DNA of 64,000 nucleotides from JAFAHS01 sp046728175. Lineage in GTDB: Bacteria > Desulfobacterota > Binatia > Binatales > Binataceae. The position numbers and the translations under genes were made by a program. Within the stretch, counting starts at the first letter, position 1. The number at the start of each line of letters is the position of its first letter. The DNA is taken from NCBI GenBank assembly GCA_046728175.1, contig JBKPEA010000029.1, forward strand, positions 8,381 to 72,380, in the 5' to 3' direction. The notes below the pieces were generated by a model. That model saw only the letters and a program-made list of their open reading frames with translations. It was not told the DNA's origin and did no database searches. Shown one piece after another: positions 8,926-17,658 of this stretch.

Positions 8926-9378
8926 TTAGTCGAGCGCCTGGGGATCGCACTTGAGCGCAAGCGCGCGCAACTGGGTTTGCGCTTCACCATCTGCGATCGC
9001 CACCGCCAGGAGCTTCTCCGCCGTCGCCGAGTCGATTCCTTCCCAGACCCTGCAAGCTCTCTCAATTTCACTGACGACCATGCCCAACATCGCAAGGTCA
9101 TGGTTGAGGCGCTCCCAGTTGTTCGAGCCCTCGTGCGGCGTGGACTCGGGCGGGCGCGGCCACATCTGGCGATCAGCCAGGAGGCTTCGAAGAACCTGGA
9201 ACCCTTCGCTCTGTTGCGCCGCGATGCGTTCGAGGCCGGTCCTGATCGTTCCGTAGGGACACATTGCCGCGTGACGCGCGAGCCTTTCGATCAAGGCTTC
9301 CTTGCGGCCGGCCAGCTCGGCCAGCCGGGCCAAAGCGGTCTTGTCTGAAGAAGGCAGAAACCTGTCAAAAAATCCCAT
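8926..9378 (-). CDS. conserved-looking hypothetical protein
   Basis: 150 residues from the chosen ATG, with the N-terminus MGFFDRFLPSSDKTALARLA. Mostly helical in composition, with HAAMCPYGTIRTGLERIA near residue 35 and an acidic C-terminal half. No domain recognised. Upstream in-frame starts (GTG 9417, ATG 9390) are possible; a GGGGGA lies 14 bases from the chosen ATG and only 2 bases from the one at 9390. The gene precedes the convergent guanylyltransferase and lies 84 bases downstream of the metallopeptidase gene on the same strand. Codon use looks coding, but the function is unknown. Confidence 0.55.
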   Translation of the reverse strand: MGFFDRFLPSSDKTALARLAELAGRKEALIERLARHAAMCPYGTIRTGLERIAAQQSEGFQVLRSLLADRQMWPRPPESTPHEGSNNWERLNHDLAMLGMVVSEIERACRVWEGIDSATAEKLLAVAIADGEAQTQLRALALKCDPQALD

Positions 9379-9462
9379 CGCCGATGCCATCTTCCCCCAC
9401 CTGCTTTGCCGCATCACCTAAGGCATCAAACGCTCGACCAGAGGCGCGGCCAGTTGCGAGCT

Positions 9463-10074
9463 TTACCTATCGGTATCGCGACCATGCCTGTCAAGCCATG
9501 CCCGCAGCAGCGCCGGCCCCTCGGTCTCCGCTGGTTCTTGCGGAGCGATCGTCGAGCGTACCAGGAATGATTCGCGCGCGAAGAATCCGTGAGTGTGAAA
9601 GGAGTCCTCCAGCTTCAGCACGCTGTAATCGAAGTAGTGAACCAGCTCGTGCATCAGCGTGCGCACGAAAGTCCGTGGTTTTACCACCTCGCGCCGCTCC
9701 GCGGTGCACATCCAGAGCACGATACGGGGTAGCGTTCGGTTGTGCGGATCGGAAGGATAGAAGAGTCCGTGCAGTTCACCCCGAGTATTCTTGGGGCGCA
9801 CCTCGCGCACCTCGACGGCCAGGCCCGGCACGCCCGCAAGGCGGCACATCTCGGACGCGACTTTACATGCCGCCTGTTCCGTGTCGGTCGCACTGCCTTT
9901 TGCCAGGACGCGCGTCAAGCTGGCGACCGATCTGGCCGCCGAAGCATCGGGAACAAATTCATACCGAGTGATCGAATCGCTCTCCAGATAACAGCGCTGT
10001 GCATGCGGGGGAAGACGATAGAAAAAGCCGGGCAGTTTATCTGACAGTGGTCCCGGTTTGCGAGTGTTGGGCAT
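9463..10074 (-). CDS. putative zinc metallopeptidase (HExxH, SprT-like)
   Basis: 203 residues. RTLMHELVHYFDYSVLKLED near residue 138 is a textbook HExxH zinc site, followed by a possible third ligand in SFHTHGFFARESFL about 20 residues later. The upstream part holds LHGLFYPSDPHNRTLPRIVLW, like the strand that precedes the active helix in SprT and related gluzincins. No signal peptide, so a cytosolic location is likely. The substrate is unknown. The N-terminus is basic and proline-rich. It is on the minus strand, 84 bases before the hypothetical gene at 8926-9378, with which it may be co-transcribed. Confidence 0.7.
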   Translation of the reverse strand: MPNTRKPGPLSDKLPGFFYRLPPHAQRCYLESDSITRYEFVPDASAARSVASLTRVLAKGSATDTEQAACKVASEMCRLAGVPGLAVEVREVRPKNTRGELHGLFYPSDPHNRTLPRIVLWMCTAERREVVKPRTFVRTLMHELVHYFDYSVLKLEDSFHTHGFFARESFLVRSTIAPQEPAETEGPALLRAWLDRHGRDTDR

Positions 10075-10163
10075 TGAAGCGAGTCAGCGCTATCGGCGGC
10101 CCTTTCTGCGCTTCATCCACTTTCATATCATCGGCGGCGGGCCGTCAGGAAAGGCCGCGTCAT

Positions 10164-10649
10164 ATGGAAATCAAAACGATCGCGATCAGCAAGCCGGCTG
10201 ACGAGGTTAATGTGATCATCGGCCAGGCGCACTTCATAAAGACCGTTGAGGATCTATACGAGGCGCTGGTGCAGGCGGTCCCGGGCATCCAGTTCGGCCT
10301 CGCCTTCGCGGAGTCTTCTGGTCCCTGCCTGATTCGTCATCTGGGCAGCGACCGGAACCTCGAGCAAGCCGCAATCGAGGCTATCTCCGCGATCGCTGCG
10401 GGTCACGTGTTTGTGATCATGCTCGGCAACGCATTCCCCGTGAATGTGCTGAATCAAATCAAGGCGGTGAGCGAGGTGTGCACGGTCTTCTGCGCCAGCG
10501 CCAACCCGCTGCGCGTGGTAGTCGCCGAGGAGGTCGGAGGACGGGCAGTTATCGGCGTTATCGATGGGAGCTCGCCTGCCGGGGTGGAGGGCGAGCCCGA
10601 GCAGCAGGAGCGTCACGCGATGCTGCGCCGCTTCGGCTACAAGAAATAA
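10164..10649 (+). CDS. adenosine-specific kinase family protein (DUF355)
   Basis: 161 residues, the family's full length. It has the features of the archaeal PAE0816-type proteins: EVNVIIGQAHFIKTVEDLYE near residue 13, FGLAFAESSGPCLIR near 50, GHVFVIMLGNAFPVNVLNQI near 83 and CTVFCASANPLRVVVAE near 109. Crystal work on an archaeal member showed adenosine and AMP binding; the physiological reaction remains unsure. The ORF is open upstream to 9999, but the ATG at 10164 gives the usual start. It is divergent from the metallopeptidase gene. Confidence 0.85.
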   Translation: MEIKTIAISKPADEVNVIIGQAHFIKTVEDLYEALVQAVPGIQFGLAFAESSGPCLIRHLGSDRNLEQAAIEAISAIAAGHVFVIMLGNAFPVNVLNQIKAVSEVCTVFCASANPLRVVVAEEVGGRAVIGVIDGSSPAGVEGEPEQQERHAMLRRFGYKK

Positions 10650-10755
10650 CCTTTTTACAGGAAAGCCGAAATGGCCGATTCCTGCACCTCGCTGGAGGCG
10701 AAAATATTATCTGCGAGCACCCCTATTTTTCGTTATGATTTGACCTGATTGGGCG

Positions 10756-13200
10756 ATGGCCAGTGGTGACAAGGGGCGGGGAAGGGGTGGCCGGCCGAAA
10801 CGCGGATGGCGAATCGGCGGATGGCGCGTGGCTACGATTGCGGGTGCGGCCTTCCTGCTCCTGTGCTTTGCCGCGGGTTTCTACGTCGCCCAGCTTTACG
10901 GCGAGATTTCCGAACTGATCGAGCAGCGGCGGGCAGCTCTCCGCTCCGCCATCTATACCGCTCCCGCCGTCATCAGGAGAGGCGATGACACGGGGACCAC
11001 TGGACTGCTCGACCGGCTGAACCACTTGAGCTACTTGCAGGTCGCGGTTGCCGATGCGCCCGGCGAATATTCGCGAAGGCGCGACGCGATGACCATCTAT
11101 GCTCGCGGCTTCAAGGTCGGGCTCAACGACTACGCGCCCTCGATCATAAAACTCAGGCTCGACGGGGACCGAGTTGATGCGATCGCCGATTCTTTCGGAA
11201 TCCCCAGGCGCAGCGCGATGCTTGAGCCAGAAGTGGTAGGGCGCTTGCTGCCGGGCGCTCCGGCCGAGCGCGTCGATGTTGTGCTCGGCGATCTCAAGCC
11301 CTATTTCGTCCGAGGTCTGATTGCGACCGAAGACCGGTGGTTTTACTACCATCCCGGGCTCGATCCGATTCGCGTCGTTGAAGCCGCATTGGTGGACTTG
11401 CGATCCCACCGCCTGTCCCAGGGAGCCAGCACCATCACCCAGCAATTGGCCCGCACTTTCCTGGATCGATTCGACCGAAGTTTCGGCCGCAAATTTCGTG
11501 AGCTGGCGGTCGCGATCGTGCTGGAGATTCGGCTCAGCAAGAACGAAATTCTCGAGCGTTACATCAGCGACGTGCCGATGGGTGCGTATAGTGGTACGCC
11601 GATCGACGGCATGCCGCAGGCCTCTCGCTATATTTTCAACAAAGACCTGCGCCAGGTGACGCCCGCCGAGGCGGCGACCCTCATCGGGATGGTCCAGGCG
11701 CCCACCCTGTATGATCCTCGCCGGCATCCCGAGGCCTGCCGCGCAAGGCGCGACACGGTGCTGGCGGTGATGAAGCGCGATGGTGTGATCGATGACGCCG
11801 CGTATCGCGCCGCGATCGCATCGCCCATCGACGTGACGCAGCCGCCGGGGCTTCGCCGCGCGCCCTATTTCACCGATTATGTTGTCGGCTTGGTCGAGAA
11901 AACTCCCGGGCTCCACGGACGCCTCGAAGGCTTGAAGGTTTACACGACTCTCGATCCTAAGATGCAGTCTGACGCCGCCGGTGCGGTGACCGAGAATCTC
12001 GAACGACTTGAAAAGCGTCATCCATACCTGCGCCGCGCACACGCCAAGGACCAGCTTGAGAGCGCGATAGTGGTGCTCGATGCGGAGACCGGGGCGATTC
12101 GTGCGATGGTTGGCGGGCGCGACTATTCATCCAGTCAATTCAATCGCGCCGCCATGGCCGAGCGACAGCCGGGCTCCGCTTTCAAGCCGATTGTCTACCT
12201 GGCCGCGCTCGATCCGGAACGATCGCCGTTAATCTCTCGGTTGACGTTGGCCTCGACCCTTCCCGACCATCCGATGTCCTTCGGTGGGTGGACGCCGGTG
12301 AACTACGAGCGCACCTACCAGGGTCAGGTCACGGTAGTCGAAGCGTTGTTCGAATCGCTCAACGTGCCGACCGCGTGGGTTGGCAGCCAGCTGGGGCCGG
12401 CGAAGATTGTCCAGACCGCGCACGAGCTTGGAATCGGCGGGAATTTGCCGGCGGTGCTGCCAATCTCGATCGGCGCGGACGAGACCACGCTGCTCGAGCT
12501 AACCGGCGCCTACCAGGTGTTTGCGAGCGGTGGCCTGCAGGATCCGCCGTATGCGGTCGAATCGGTGGTCGACGGAGCCGGGCATCTCGTCTACCACCAC
12601 GATGACCAGGAACAGCGTGTGATCAATCCCTCGGTTGCTTTCCTCATAACGGGTGCGCTCAAGCAGGTGCTGCGATATGGCACCGGCGCGGCGGCGAGCA
12701 GCATGGGGGTGGACTTTCCTGCCGCCGGGAAGACCGGAACCACCCAGGATTATCACGACGGCTACTTCATCGGTTACACGCCCCAACTGGTGTGCGGGGT
12801 ATGGGTAGGGTTCGACCAACCGCAAACCCTCAGGATGCCGGGCGCGCAGGCCACTCTACCGGCGTGGGTTTCGTTCATGAACAATAACGTATCGCCGGAT
12901 TCGCCGGATTTTCCGGAACCGTCGGGAATCGTGTATGCGACAATCGATCCGCAAAGCGGAGGGCTTGCCACGCCTTACTGTCCACGCGCGATGGCTTTGC
13001 CGTTTCTGATCGGCACCTCACCAACTGGTATCTGTCCGCTGCACGCCGGCCTCATCGCCTCTGCGCCTCTACCTCCAGCCGTGGCCACCGGTACTGCGCC
13101 GCCCGCCGTCGCAGGGCCCCAACCCAGCGCGTCACCGAGCCCGTCTTCCGAGAGCCTGATAGGAGCGGTCGCCGGATTCTTCGGCCGGCTCTTTCACTGA
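10756..13200 (+). CDS. mrcB: bifunctional penicillin-binding protein 1B (class A PBP)
   Basis: 814 residues. A basic N-terminus and one transmembrane helix (residues about 26-50) are followed by a UB2H-like region (LLDRLNHLSYLQVAVAD, about 80-97) typical of PBP1B. The glycosyltransferase 51 domain has ATEDRWFYYHPG near 192, QGASTITQQLARTF near 224 and RKFRELAVAI near 244. The transpeptidase domain has PGSAFKP near 473 (SxxK serine), SLN near 536 (SxN) and GKTGTT near 658 (KTG). The C-terminus is alanine/proline rich. It polymerises and cross-links peptidoglycan in the periplasm. Stand-alone gene. Confidence 0.95.
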   Translation: MASGDKGRGRGGRPKRGWRIGGWRVATIAGAAFLLLCFAAGFYVAQLYGEISELIEQRRAALRSAIYTAPAVIRRGDDTGTTGLLDRLNHLSYLQVAVADAPGEYSRRRDAMTIYARGFKVGLNDYAPSIIKLRLDGDRVDAIADSFGIPRRSAMLEPEVVGRLLPGAPAERVDVVLGDLKPYFVRGLIATEDRWFYYHPGLDPIRVVEAALVDLRSHRLSQGASTITQQLARTFLDRFDRSFGRKFRELAVAIVLEIRLSKNEILERYISDVPMGAYSGTPIDGMPQASRYIFNKDLRQVTPAEAATLIGMVQAPTLYDPRRHPEACRARRDTVLAVMKRDGVIDDAAYRAAIASPIDVTQPPGLRRAPYFTDYVVGLVEKTPGLHGRLEGLKVYTTLDPKMQSDAAGAVTENLERLEKRHPYLRRAHAKDQLESAIVVLDAETGAIRAMVGGRDYSSSQFNRAAMAERQPGSAFKPIVYLAALDPERSPLISRLTLASTLPDHPMSFGGWTPVNYERTYQGQVTVVEALFESLNVPTAWVGSQLGPAKIVQTAHELGIGGNLPAVLPISIGADETTLLELTGAYQVFASGGLQDPPYAVESVVDGAGHLVYHHDDQEQRVINPSVAFLITGALKQVLRYGTGAAASSMGVDFPAAGKTGTTQDYHDGYFIGYTPQLVCGVWVGFDQPQTLRMPGAQATLPAWVSFMNNNVSPDSPDFPEPSGIVYATIDPQSGGLATPYCPRAMALPFLIGTSPTGICPLHAGLIASAPLPPAVATGTAPPAVAGPQPSASPSPSSESLIGAVAGFFGRLFH

Positions 13201-13406
13201 AACCCGTTGGGATTGGCGTTTCTTCGCCTGCGGTTTTGAGTGCCCCCGCTAAACTCGATGGCTGCTGGAGCCGCCCGCCCTCTCTCGGAAGGCGAACTGA
13301 AGCGAAAAACTTCCTCGCGCTGCTATCTTGGTGCACGGCGCGCCCGGCCCCATCTTTTGAAGTGCTGAGTCGTCCGCCGCCGAGTGAAGGAAAATCGCTG
13401 GTCTGA

Positions 13407-14267
13407 CTACTGCTTCGGATTTTCGTCCTCGGACTCGTCGGGTCGTTGGGACCACTGCGACGTTGACTCGGCTTCCGCCCCCAGAGGCGGCGGAGCCGCG
13501 AGCCGGCGAGCGATGATGATGAATGCGGAGTGTGCAACCATGCGGTTCAGCGGGCGCACGCTGAGTCCCTTGACTTGCCAGTGGCGCAGCAGCGTCTCGA
13601 AGCTCTCGATTTGTCCGAACTCGGCATGCGCCTGCAGCGCGTCGACGGTGTCTTTCAATTGCAGTGCCGTGGGGACGTAACTAACCAGCACCCCGCCCGG
13701 GCGGAGCGCACGCGCCGCCACTTGCAGTGCCCGGCCAGGTTCCGGCAAATCCAGGAACATCCGATCCGCCGCGGTCTCATCGAAACCCTCATAGAGGTCG
13801 CGCCGTTTGAGGGTCCAGTAGGGCGCTGGGCCGAAGAATACCGCGACGTTGCGTTGCGCAAGATCCGCGAAATCGTCGCGAATCTCGTAAGAGACGAGCC
13901 GCCCCTGCGGTCCGATCGCGCGCAGCAGCGCGATGGTGAGCGCGCCCGCGCCGACCCCTCCCTCGATGACCGTTGCACCGGGGAATACGTCGCCCCAAAC
14001 GATCAGCGGACCCGTGTCCTTCGGATAGATGACCTGCGCGGTGCGAGGCAGGTGTGGCACCAGGTCGGCGTAAGTCGGTCTCAGGACCAGGAAGGTCTCA
14101 CCGCCAGAAAACTTGACCCGCGATCCTTCCTCGATTCCGACCAGCGAATCCGCCATTAGGTCGCCGCGGATCAGCAGTTTCTGACCGGGTTTGAGAACCT
14201 TCAGGTAACGCCGGCCCTTGCGATCGATGAAGATCACGGCGTCGTTGGGTTTCAAACGAGAATCCAC
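13407..14267 (-). CDS. trmI: tRNA (adenine-N1)-methyltransferase, TrmI family
   Basis: 286 residues. N-terminal beta domain (VIFIDRKGRRYLKVLKPG) followed by a SAM-dependent Rossmann methyltransferase: VIEGGVGAGALTIALLRAIG near residue 100 is motif I, VSYEIRDDFADLAQRN near 124 binds SAM, and MFLDLPEPG near 168 is the catalytic-loop motif. Family members methylate A58 (and sometimes A57) in the T-loop of tRNA and act as homotetramers. The C-terminal 25 residues are acidic and serine-rich and go beyond the fold. Stand-alone minus-strand gene. Confidence 0.88.
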   Translation of the reverse strand: MDSRLKPNDAVIFIDRKGRRYLKVLKPGQKLLIRGDLMADSLVGIEEGSRVKFSGGETFLVLRPTYADLVPHLPRTAQVIYPKDTGPLIVWGDVFPGATVIEGGVGAGALTIALLRAIGPQGRLVSYEIRDDFADLAQRNVAVFFGPAPYWTLKRRDLYEGFDETAADRMFLDLPEPGRALQVAARALRPGGVLVSYVPTALQLKDTVDALQAHAEFGQIESFETLLRHWQVKGLSVRPLNRMVAHSAFIIIARRLAAPPPLGAEAESTSQWSQRPDESEDENPKQ

Positions 14268-14488
14268 GGGTCATCTACCGATAGACGCATGCTGTCGCGG
14301 GTGCAACGCGGCTCAACCCTATTGACTGCGGATGACGGCGGGGCCTAGGCTTTTTGCCGCGCTCGGTCCGAACGACGGCCGGGCGATTTTGCATGTCCCT
14401 GAAAAGTGGTTAAATCATCTCATGCCGATGGCGAATGCCCGGCCAATCCGCCTTTTCGGCACAAATTCGGCACGGATCAGGGGTGACA

Positions 14489-14659
14489 ATGGCAGAAAAG
14501 AAAGCAAGGACCGCGGAAAAAGGCAGCGAACTGCAGAACCGGCACGTGTGTCCGAGCTGCGGCGCGGAGAGCAAGGTAACCAAGTTCGCTGGTTTCGGGC
14601 GCAAGGGTCTCTACCTGGTGTGCGAAAAGGCCTGTGGCTACGTCGGCCGAACGCGTTAA
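14489..14659 (+). CDS. small zinc-ribbon protein
   Basis: 56 residues, highly basic, with CPSCGAE at residue 21 and CEKACGY near residue 45, a CxxC...CxxxC zinc knuckle. The ATG at 14489 follows a CAGGGG ribosome-binding stretch; an upstream ATG at 14435 is in frame but lacks one. Resembles the many short zinc-ribbon proteins of ribosomal-protein-like composition. It precedes another zinc-cysteine protein by 19 bases and is probably co-transcribed with it. Function not known. Confidence 0.65.
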   Translation: MAEKKARTAEKGSELQNRHVCPSCGAESKVTKFAGFGRKGLYLVCEKACGYVGRTR

Positions 14660-14678
14660 GCATTTCGGGAGTAACGCG

Positions 14679-15089
14679 ATGGGTAGAACGCGGAAAAGCA
14701 AGACTTCCAAGCGCGACCGCTACGCAAGTTTCGGGGATATGGCGGACGAAGCCGATGAAGATGCGGATCTTCCCAAGGACGAGGCCGGACGACGCAAGAT
14801 AAAGCGCCAGTATGCCGAGTTACTCGGCATCCGCATCGAAAAACTCCGGGGCCGGATTCTCAATCGCGAGCGGATCAACAAGACCATCGAGGGTATCTAC
14901 TTCATCTGCAGTAATTGTTTGAAGGTGTGCCATTCGCTCGACGATGGGCTGACCGAGGATCCCGACAATCAGAACAACCAGTGCGGCGCGTGCAGCAAGG
15001 CGAAGTCGGTTCCCACGCCGCCCGCGCCTGCACCCAAACCGGCGGCATCAAACCGCAGCGCGCGCCGCAAACGCGCCGCGGCGAGCTGA
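14679..15089 (+). CDS. cysteine-rich small protein, function unknown
   Basis: 136 residues. Basic N-terminus (MGRTRKSKTSKRDRY), then an acidic patch (DEADEDADLPKDE), a basic helix (IRIEKLRGRILNRERI) and a cysteine cluster CSNCLKVCHSLDDG near residue 80 with CGACSKAK about 20 residues later, giving a plausible zinc site. The tail is proline/alanine-rich and basic. A CGGGAG lies just upstream of the ATG. It lies between the small zinc-ribbon gene and secF, 46 bases before the latter. No family recognised. Confidence 0.6.
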   Translation: MGRTRKSKTSKRDRYASFGDMADEADEDADLPKDEAGRRKIKRQYAELLGIRIEKLRGRILNRERINKTIEGIYFICSNCLKVCHSLDDGLTEDPDNQNNQCGACSKAKSVPTPPAPAPKPAASNRSARRKRAAAS

Positions 15090-15135
15090 ACGGAAGTGGG
15101 TTGTGCCGGCGGGGGCGAAAAGCTAAACAGGGCCG

Positions 15136-16071
15136 ATGTCTCTGCAACTGATTCGTCCCGACATCAATCTCGATTTCGTCGGGAAGCGCCATTTCTTCGT
15201 GATTCTGTCGACCGCGATCAACATCGCGGCGATCCTGCTGCTCATTTTCAAGGGCCTGAACTACGGAGTCGATTTCATCGGCGGCAGCGTCGTGCAGGTG
15301 CAATTCACCAACGCCACCACTGCCGACGCGATTCGGCGGTCACTGGCGCCGCTCGATCTGGGTGAAATAACCGTCCAGGACTTCGGTTCCGCCGGCCATT
15401 CCTACCTGTTGCGCTTCGAGAGGGTCAAAAACATCGCGGGCCTCGGGCCCACACTGGAAGCGGAACTGTCCAAGAGCTTCGGGGCCAACGGCGCGAAAGT
15501 GGTCAGAGTGGAGAGCGTGGGGGCCAAGGTGGGCAGCGACCTGCGGCGCAAAGGATTTCTGGCCGTGGTCGCAGCTACCATCTTCATGGGAATATTCATC
15601 GCGATCCAGTTTCGCCACGTAAGCTGGAGTTTTGGCACCGGAGCAGTTATCGCGCTGGTTCACGATGTGCTGGTGGTCACCGGGGCGCTGGTCATCGCGC
15701 AGCTCCAGTTCGACCTGACGACGCTGGCCGCGTTGCTCACGGTCATCGGCTATTCCGTGCACGACACGATTATCGTGTCGGATCGAATCCGCGAAGATGC
15801 AGCCAAGCGGCGGCGCGAGCCAATCGCGACGATCATGAACCGCGCGATCAATGAGACTCTGTCGCGAACCATCCTGACTTCGGGTACCGCGATCATGGTG
15901 CTCATTGCGCTGCTCGTGTTCGGCGGGCCCATCCTGCGGCCATCCGCGTTCACCCTGCTGGTGGGGTTCATCACCGGCACCTACTCGTCGGTCTATATTG
16001 CAGGCCCGGTCGTGCTGTTCTGGGAGGGCCGCGGTAAAGGCGGCGGTTCCTCCTCCGCGCGTGCCGCATAG
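15136..16071 (+). CDS. secF: protein translocase subunit SecF
   Basis: 311 residues, six predicted transmembrane segments. The N-terminus reads LIRPDINLDFVGKRHFFVIL and the first periplasmic segment LNYGVDFIGGSVVQVQF. TM4-5 carries GYSVHDTIIVSDRIRE near residue 210, the SecF signature with the conserved Asp and Arg. NRAINETLSRTILTSGTAIM and GPILRPSAFTLLVGFITGTYSS complete the fold. With SecD it uses the proton gradient to pull exported proteins across the inner membrane. SecD is normally encoded just upstream, but no secD is present within the window. Confidence 0.95.
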   Translation: MSLQLIRPDINLDFVGKRHFFVILSTAINIAAILLLIFKGLNYGVDFIGGSVVQVQFTNATTADAIRRSLAPLDLGEITVQDFGSAGHSYLLRFERVKNIAGLGPTLEAELSKSFGANGAKVVRVESVGAKVGSDLRRKGFLAVVAATIFMGIFIAIQFRHVSWSFGTGAVIALVHDVLVVTGALVIAQLQFDLTTLAALLTVIGYSVHDTIIVSDRIREDAAKRRREPIATIMNRAINETLSRTILTSGTAIMVLIALLVFGGPILRPSAFTLLVGFITGTYSSVYIAGPVVLFWEGRGKGGGSSSARAA

Positions 16072-16089
16072 CCCCGCGCGTCATCCTCT

Positions 16090-16404
16090 TTGGCACGATC
16101 CATCAAGACCGGCCGCGGCGACTATTTGCTCAAGACTGGAGCGCCCGAGCAACGCGATGCGGAAGTAATTTTGTTGACGCTGGTGCTGGAGCGCAGCGAT
16201 GGAATCGAGCGAGTGGCGTTTCAGTGCCGCCTTGCGGCCGGACTCGTCGACCCCACGACCGACGCTGAGGCCATCATGAACCGACTCGCGCCGTGGCTCG
16301 AACGCGAATTCGAAATGACGCGAGAGAGCGCGCTCAAAACCATTCGCAGCGAACACCGGATGTTGGAGATCCGCTTCGATGCCTCCAATCGCGGGCCATT
16401 CTGA
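16090..16404 (+). CDS. hypothetical protein downstream of secF
   Basis: 104 residues starting at a TTG 18 bases after secF, so likely co-transcribed. Sequence such as ERSDGIERVAFQCRLAAGLV and ALKTIRSEHRMLEIRFDA predicts an alpha/beta fold. No domain recognised and no secretion signal. The TTG is the only reasonable start. Coding character looks normal. Confidence 0.5.
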   Translation: MARSIKTGRGDYLLKTGAPEQRDAEVILLTLVLERSDGIERVAFQCRLAAGLVDPTTDAEAIMNRLAPWLEREFEMTRESALKTIRSEHRMLEIRFDASNRGPF

Positions 16405-16727
16405 CCCCTCCGCTCCGGTAGCGTTGAGGCGACTTCCGCGGCTGCGGTCGAGACGCGGGAATCGAGACGTCCGCGGTTGTTGCTCATCGGCCCTTCCGCT
16501 CGGTCGCCTCTACTGCGCGGGGCGTAGCGGAGACCACGCGGCAACCAGCCGCGGAAACGGCAAAGGGGGCGGCTTAAGCCCGTCGGGGGGAGCGTCAGGA
16601 CGTAATGTACTTGAGATTTGCACTCCCGCGGGTGCGGACCATCGCCGAACCATTGGTCTTCCTGCCCCTGGTTATCTTGATTCAAAAAAGTATAGGGGCC
16701 GCGAGCCTCTCGGCCCGGCAGGGCGCC
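16405..16727. other. intergenic region upstream of the HAD gene
   Basis: About 320 GC-rich bases with many short self-complementary runs. An in-frame extension of the HAD gene back to 16605 is open but unlike the family. I looked for an SRP RNA, RNase P RNA or riboswitch core and found no convincing match. Confidence 0.3.
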
Positions 16728-17369
16728 ATGATTGAAGCAATCCTGTGGGATAACGATGGTGTTCTTGTCGACACCGAGGAGATGTTCTTCCTGGCCACTC
16801 GCGACACGCTGGCGGGAGTAGGCGTGAATCTAACCCGCGAGCAGTACATCGAGTTCGCGCTAACCAGTGGACGCAGCGCATTTGACCTGCTTGAAGCCTC
16901 AGGACGGAGCGCCGATCAAATCCTGAGACTTCGCGGCGAACGCGACCTTGCCTATGCCGAAATGTTATGCGCCGGTTGCGTGGCGATGGAGGGGGTCATC
17001 GAGACTTTGGCGCGCCTCAAGGGCAAGGCTCGCATGGCCATCGTGACCACTTCACTCCGCAAGCACTTCGATCTCGCGCATCGCGCAAGCGGAGTGCGCG
17101 AGTATTTCGACTTGATTCTCGCGCGCGAGGACTATCGCCAATCGAAGCCGCACCCGGAACCCTACCTGACCGCCCTCGATCGTCTGTCCGTGGCGACCGA
17201 ACGTTGCATTGCGGTCGAAGATTCCGCCCGTGGGCTCCAATCCGCGCTTGCCGCCGGGCTGCGATGCGTCGTGGTGCCGAATCGCTTCACCAGAGGTTCT
17301 AAGTTCGGCGGTGCAATGGCGGTGCTCGACGATTTAAGGGCAGTGGCAGCGCTGGTGGAGTCGTTGTAG
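16728..17369 (+). CDS. HAD-superfamily phosphatase (beta-phosphoglucomutase/GPH-like)
   Basis: 213 residues from the ATG at 16728. Motif I LWDNDGVLVDTE has Asn at the second position of DxD (DND). A cap domain follows. Motif II is in MAIVTTSLRK (T/S, near residue 105), motif III in QSKPHPEPYL (Lys, near 142) and motif IV in AVEDSARGLQSALAAG (ED, near 161). Such enzymes are phosphatases or phosphomutases of small sugar phosphates; the substrate cannot be read. An in-frame upstream extension to 16605 is open, but the fold starts at the chosen ATG. Confidence 0.85.
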   Translation: MIEAILWDNDGVLVDTEEMFFLATRDTLAGVGVNLTREQYIEFALTSGRSAFDLLEASGRSADQILRLRGERDLAYAEMLCAGCVAMEGVIETLARLKGKARMAIVTTSLRKHFDLAHRASGVREYFDLILAREDYRQSKPHPEPYLTALDRLSVATERCIAVEDSARGLQSALAAGLRCVVVPNRFTRGSKFGGAMAVLDDLRAVAALVESL

Positions 17370-17658
17370 TCCTGGTTCGTTTTAGGCCGGAAACGCAAAT
17401 GTTCTGGCGCAGTTTACGCTCACGCTTCACCTCACGACCGGTCGAGGAGTTGAGGCTACTAAAGTCGATGGGGGTTGCACGGATAGTGGGCCTGCTGGGC
17501 ATAAGTACTGTCGAGGAAAGACAAAAATATGGTGCGGGGCGAAGCGCCGTGAATGAGCAGCCGAAAGAATTTATCCGCGCTGCGGGCAGGAACCGGGGAA
17601 TGCTGGCCAGGTTTCACGGAGTGAGCGCACGGTTGCGTGCGAACCGGGACATCGCCCG
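17370..17658. other. intergenic region upstream of the ABC permease
   Basis: About 290 bases. An open frame of 87 codons (17399-17662) crosses it but has no recognisable features and overlaps the permease start. More AT-rich around 17450-17560, where a promoter is likely but not assigned. Confidence 0.3.

Noticed and set aside
16405..16727. Possible structured RNA (SRP RNA, RNase P or cobalamin riboswitch)
   Set aside because: Some GGAAGG-like and GC-rich hairpin pieces are present, but the conserved core sequences of these RNAs are missing.
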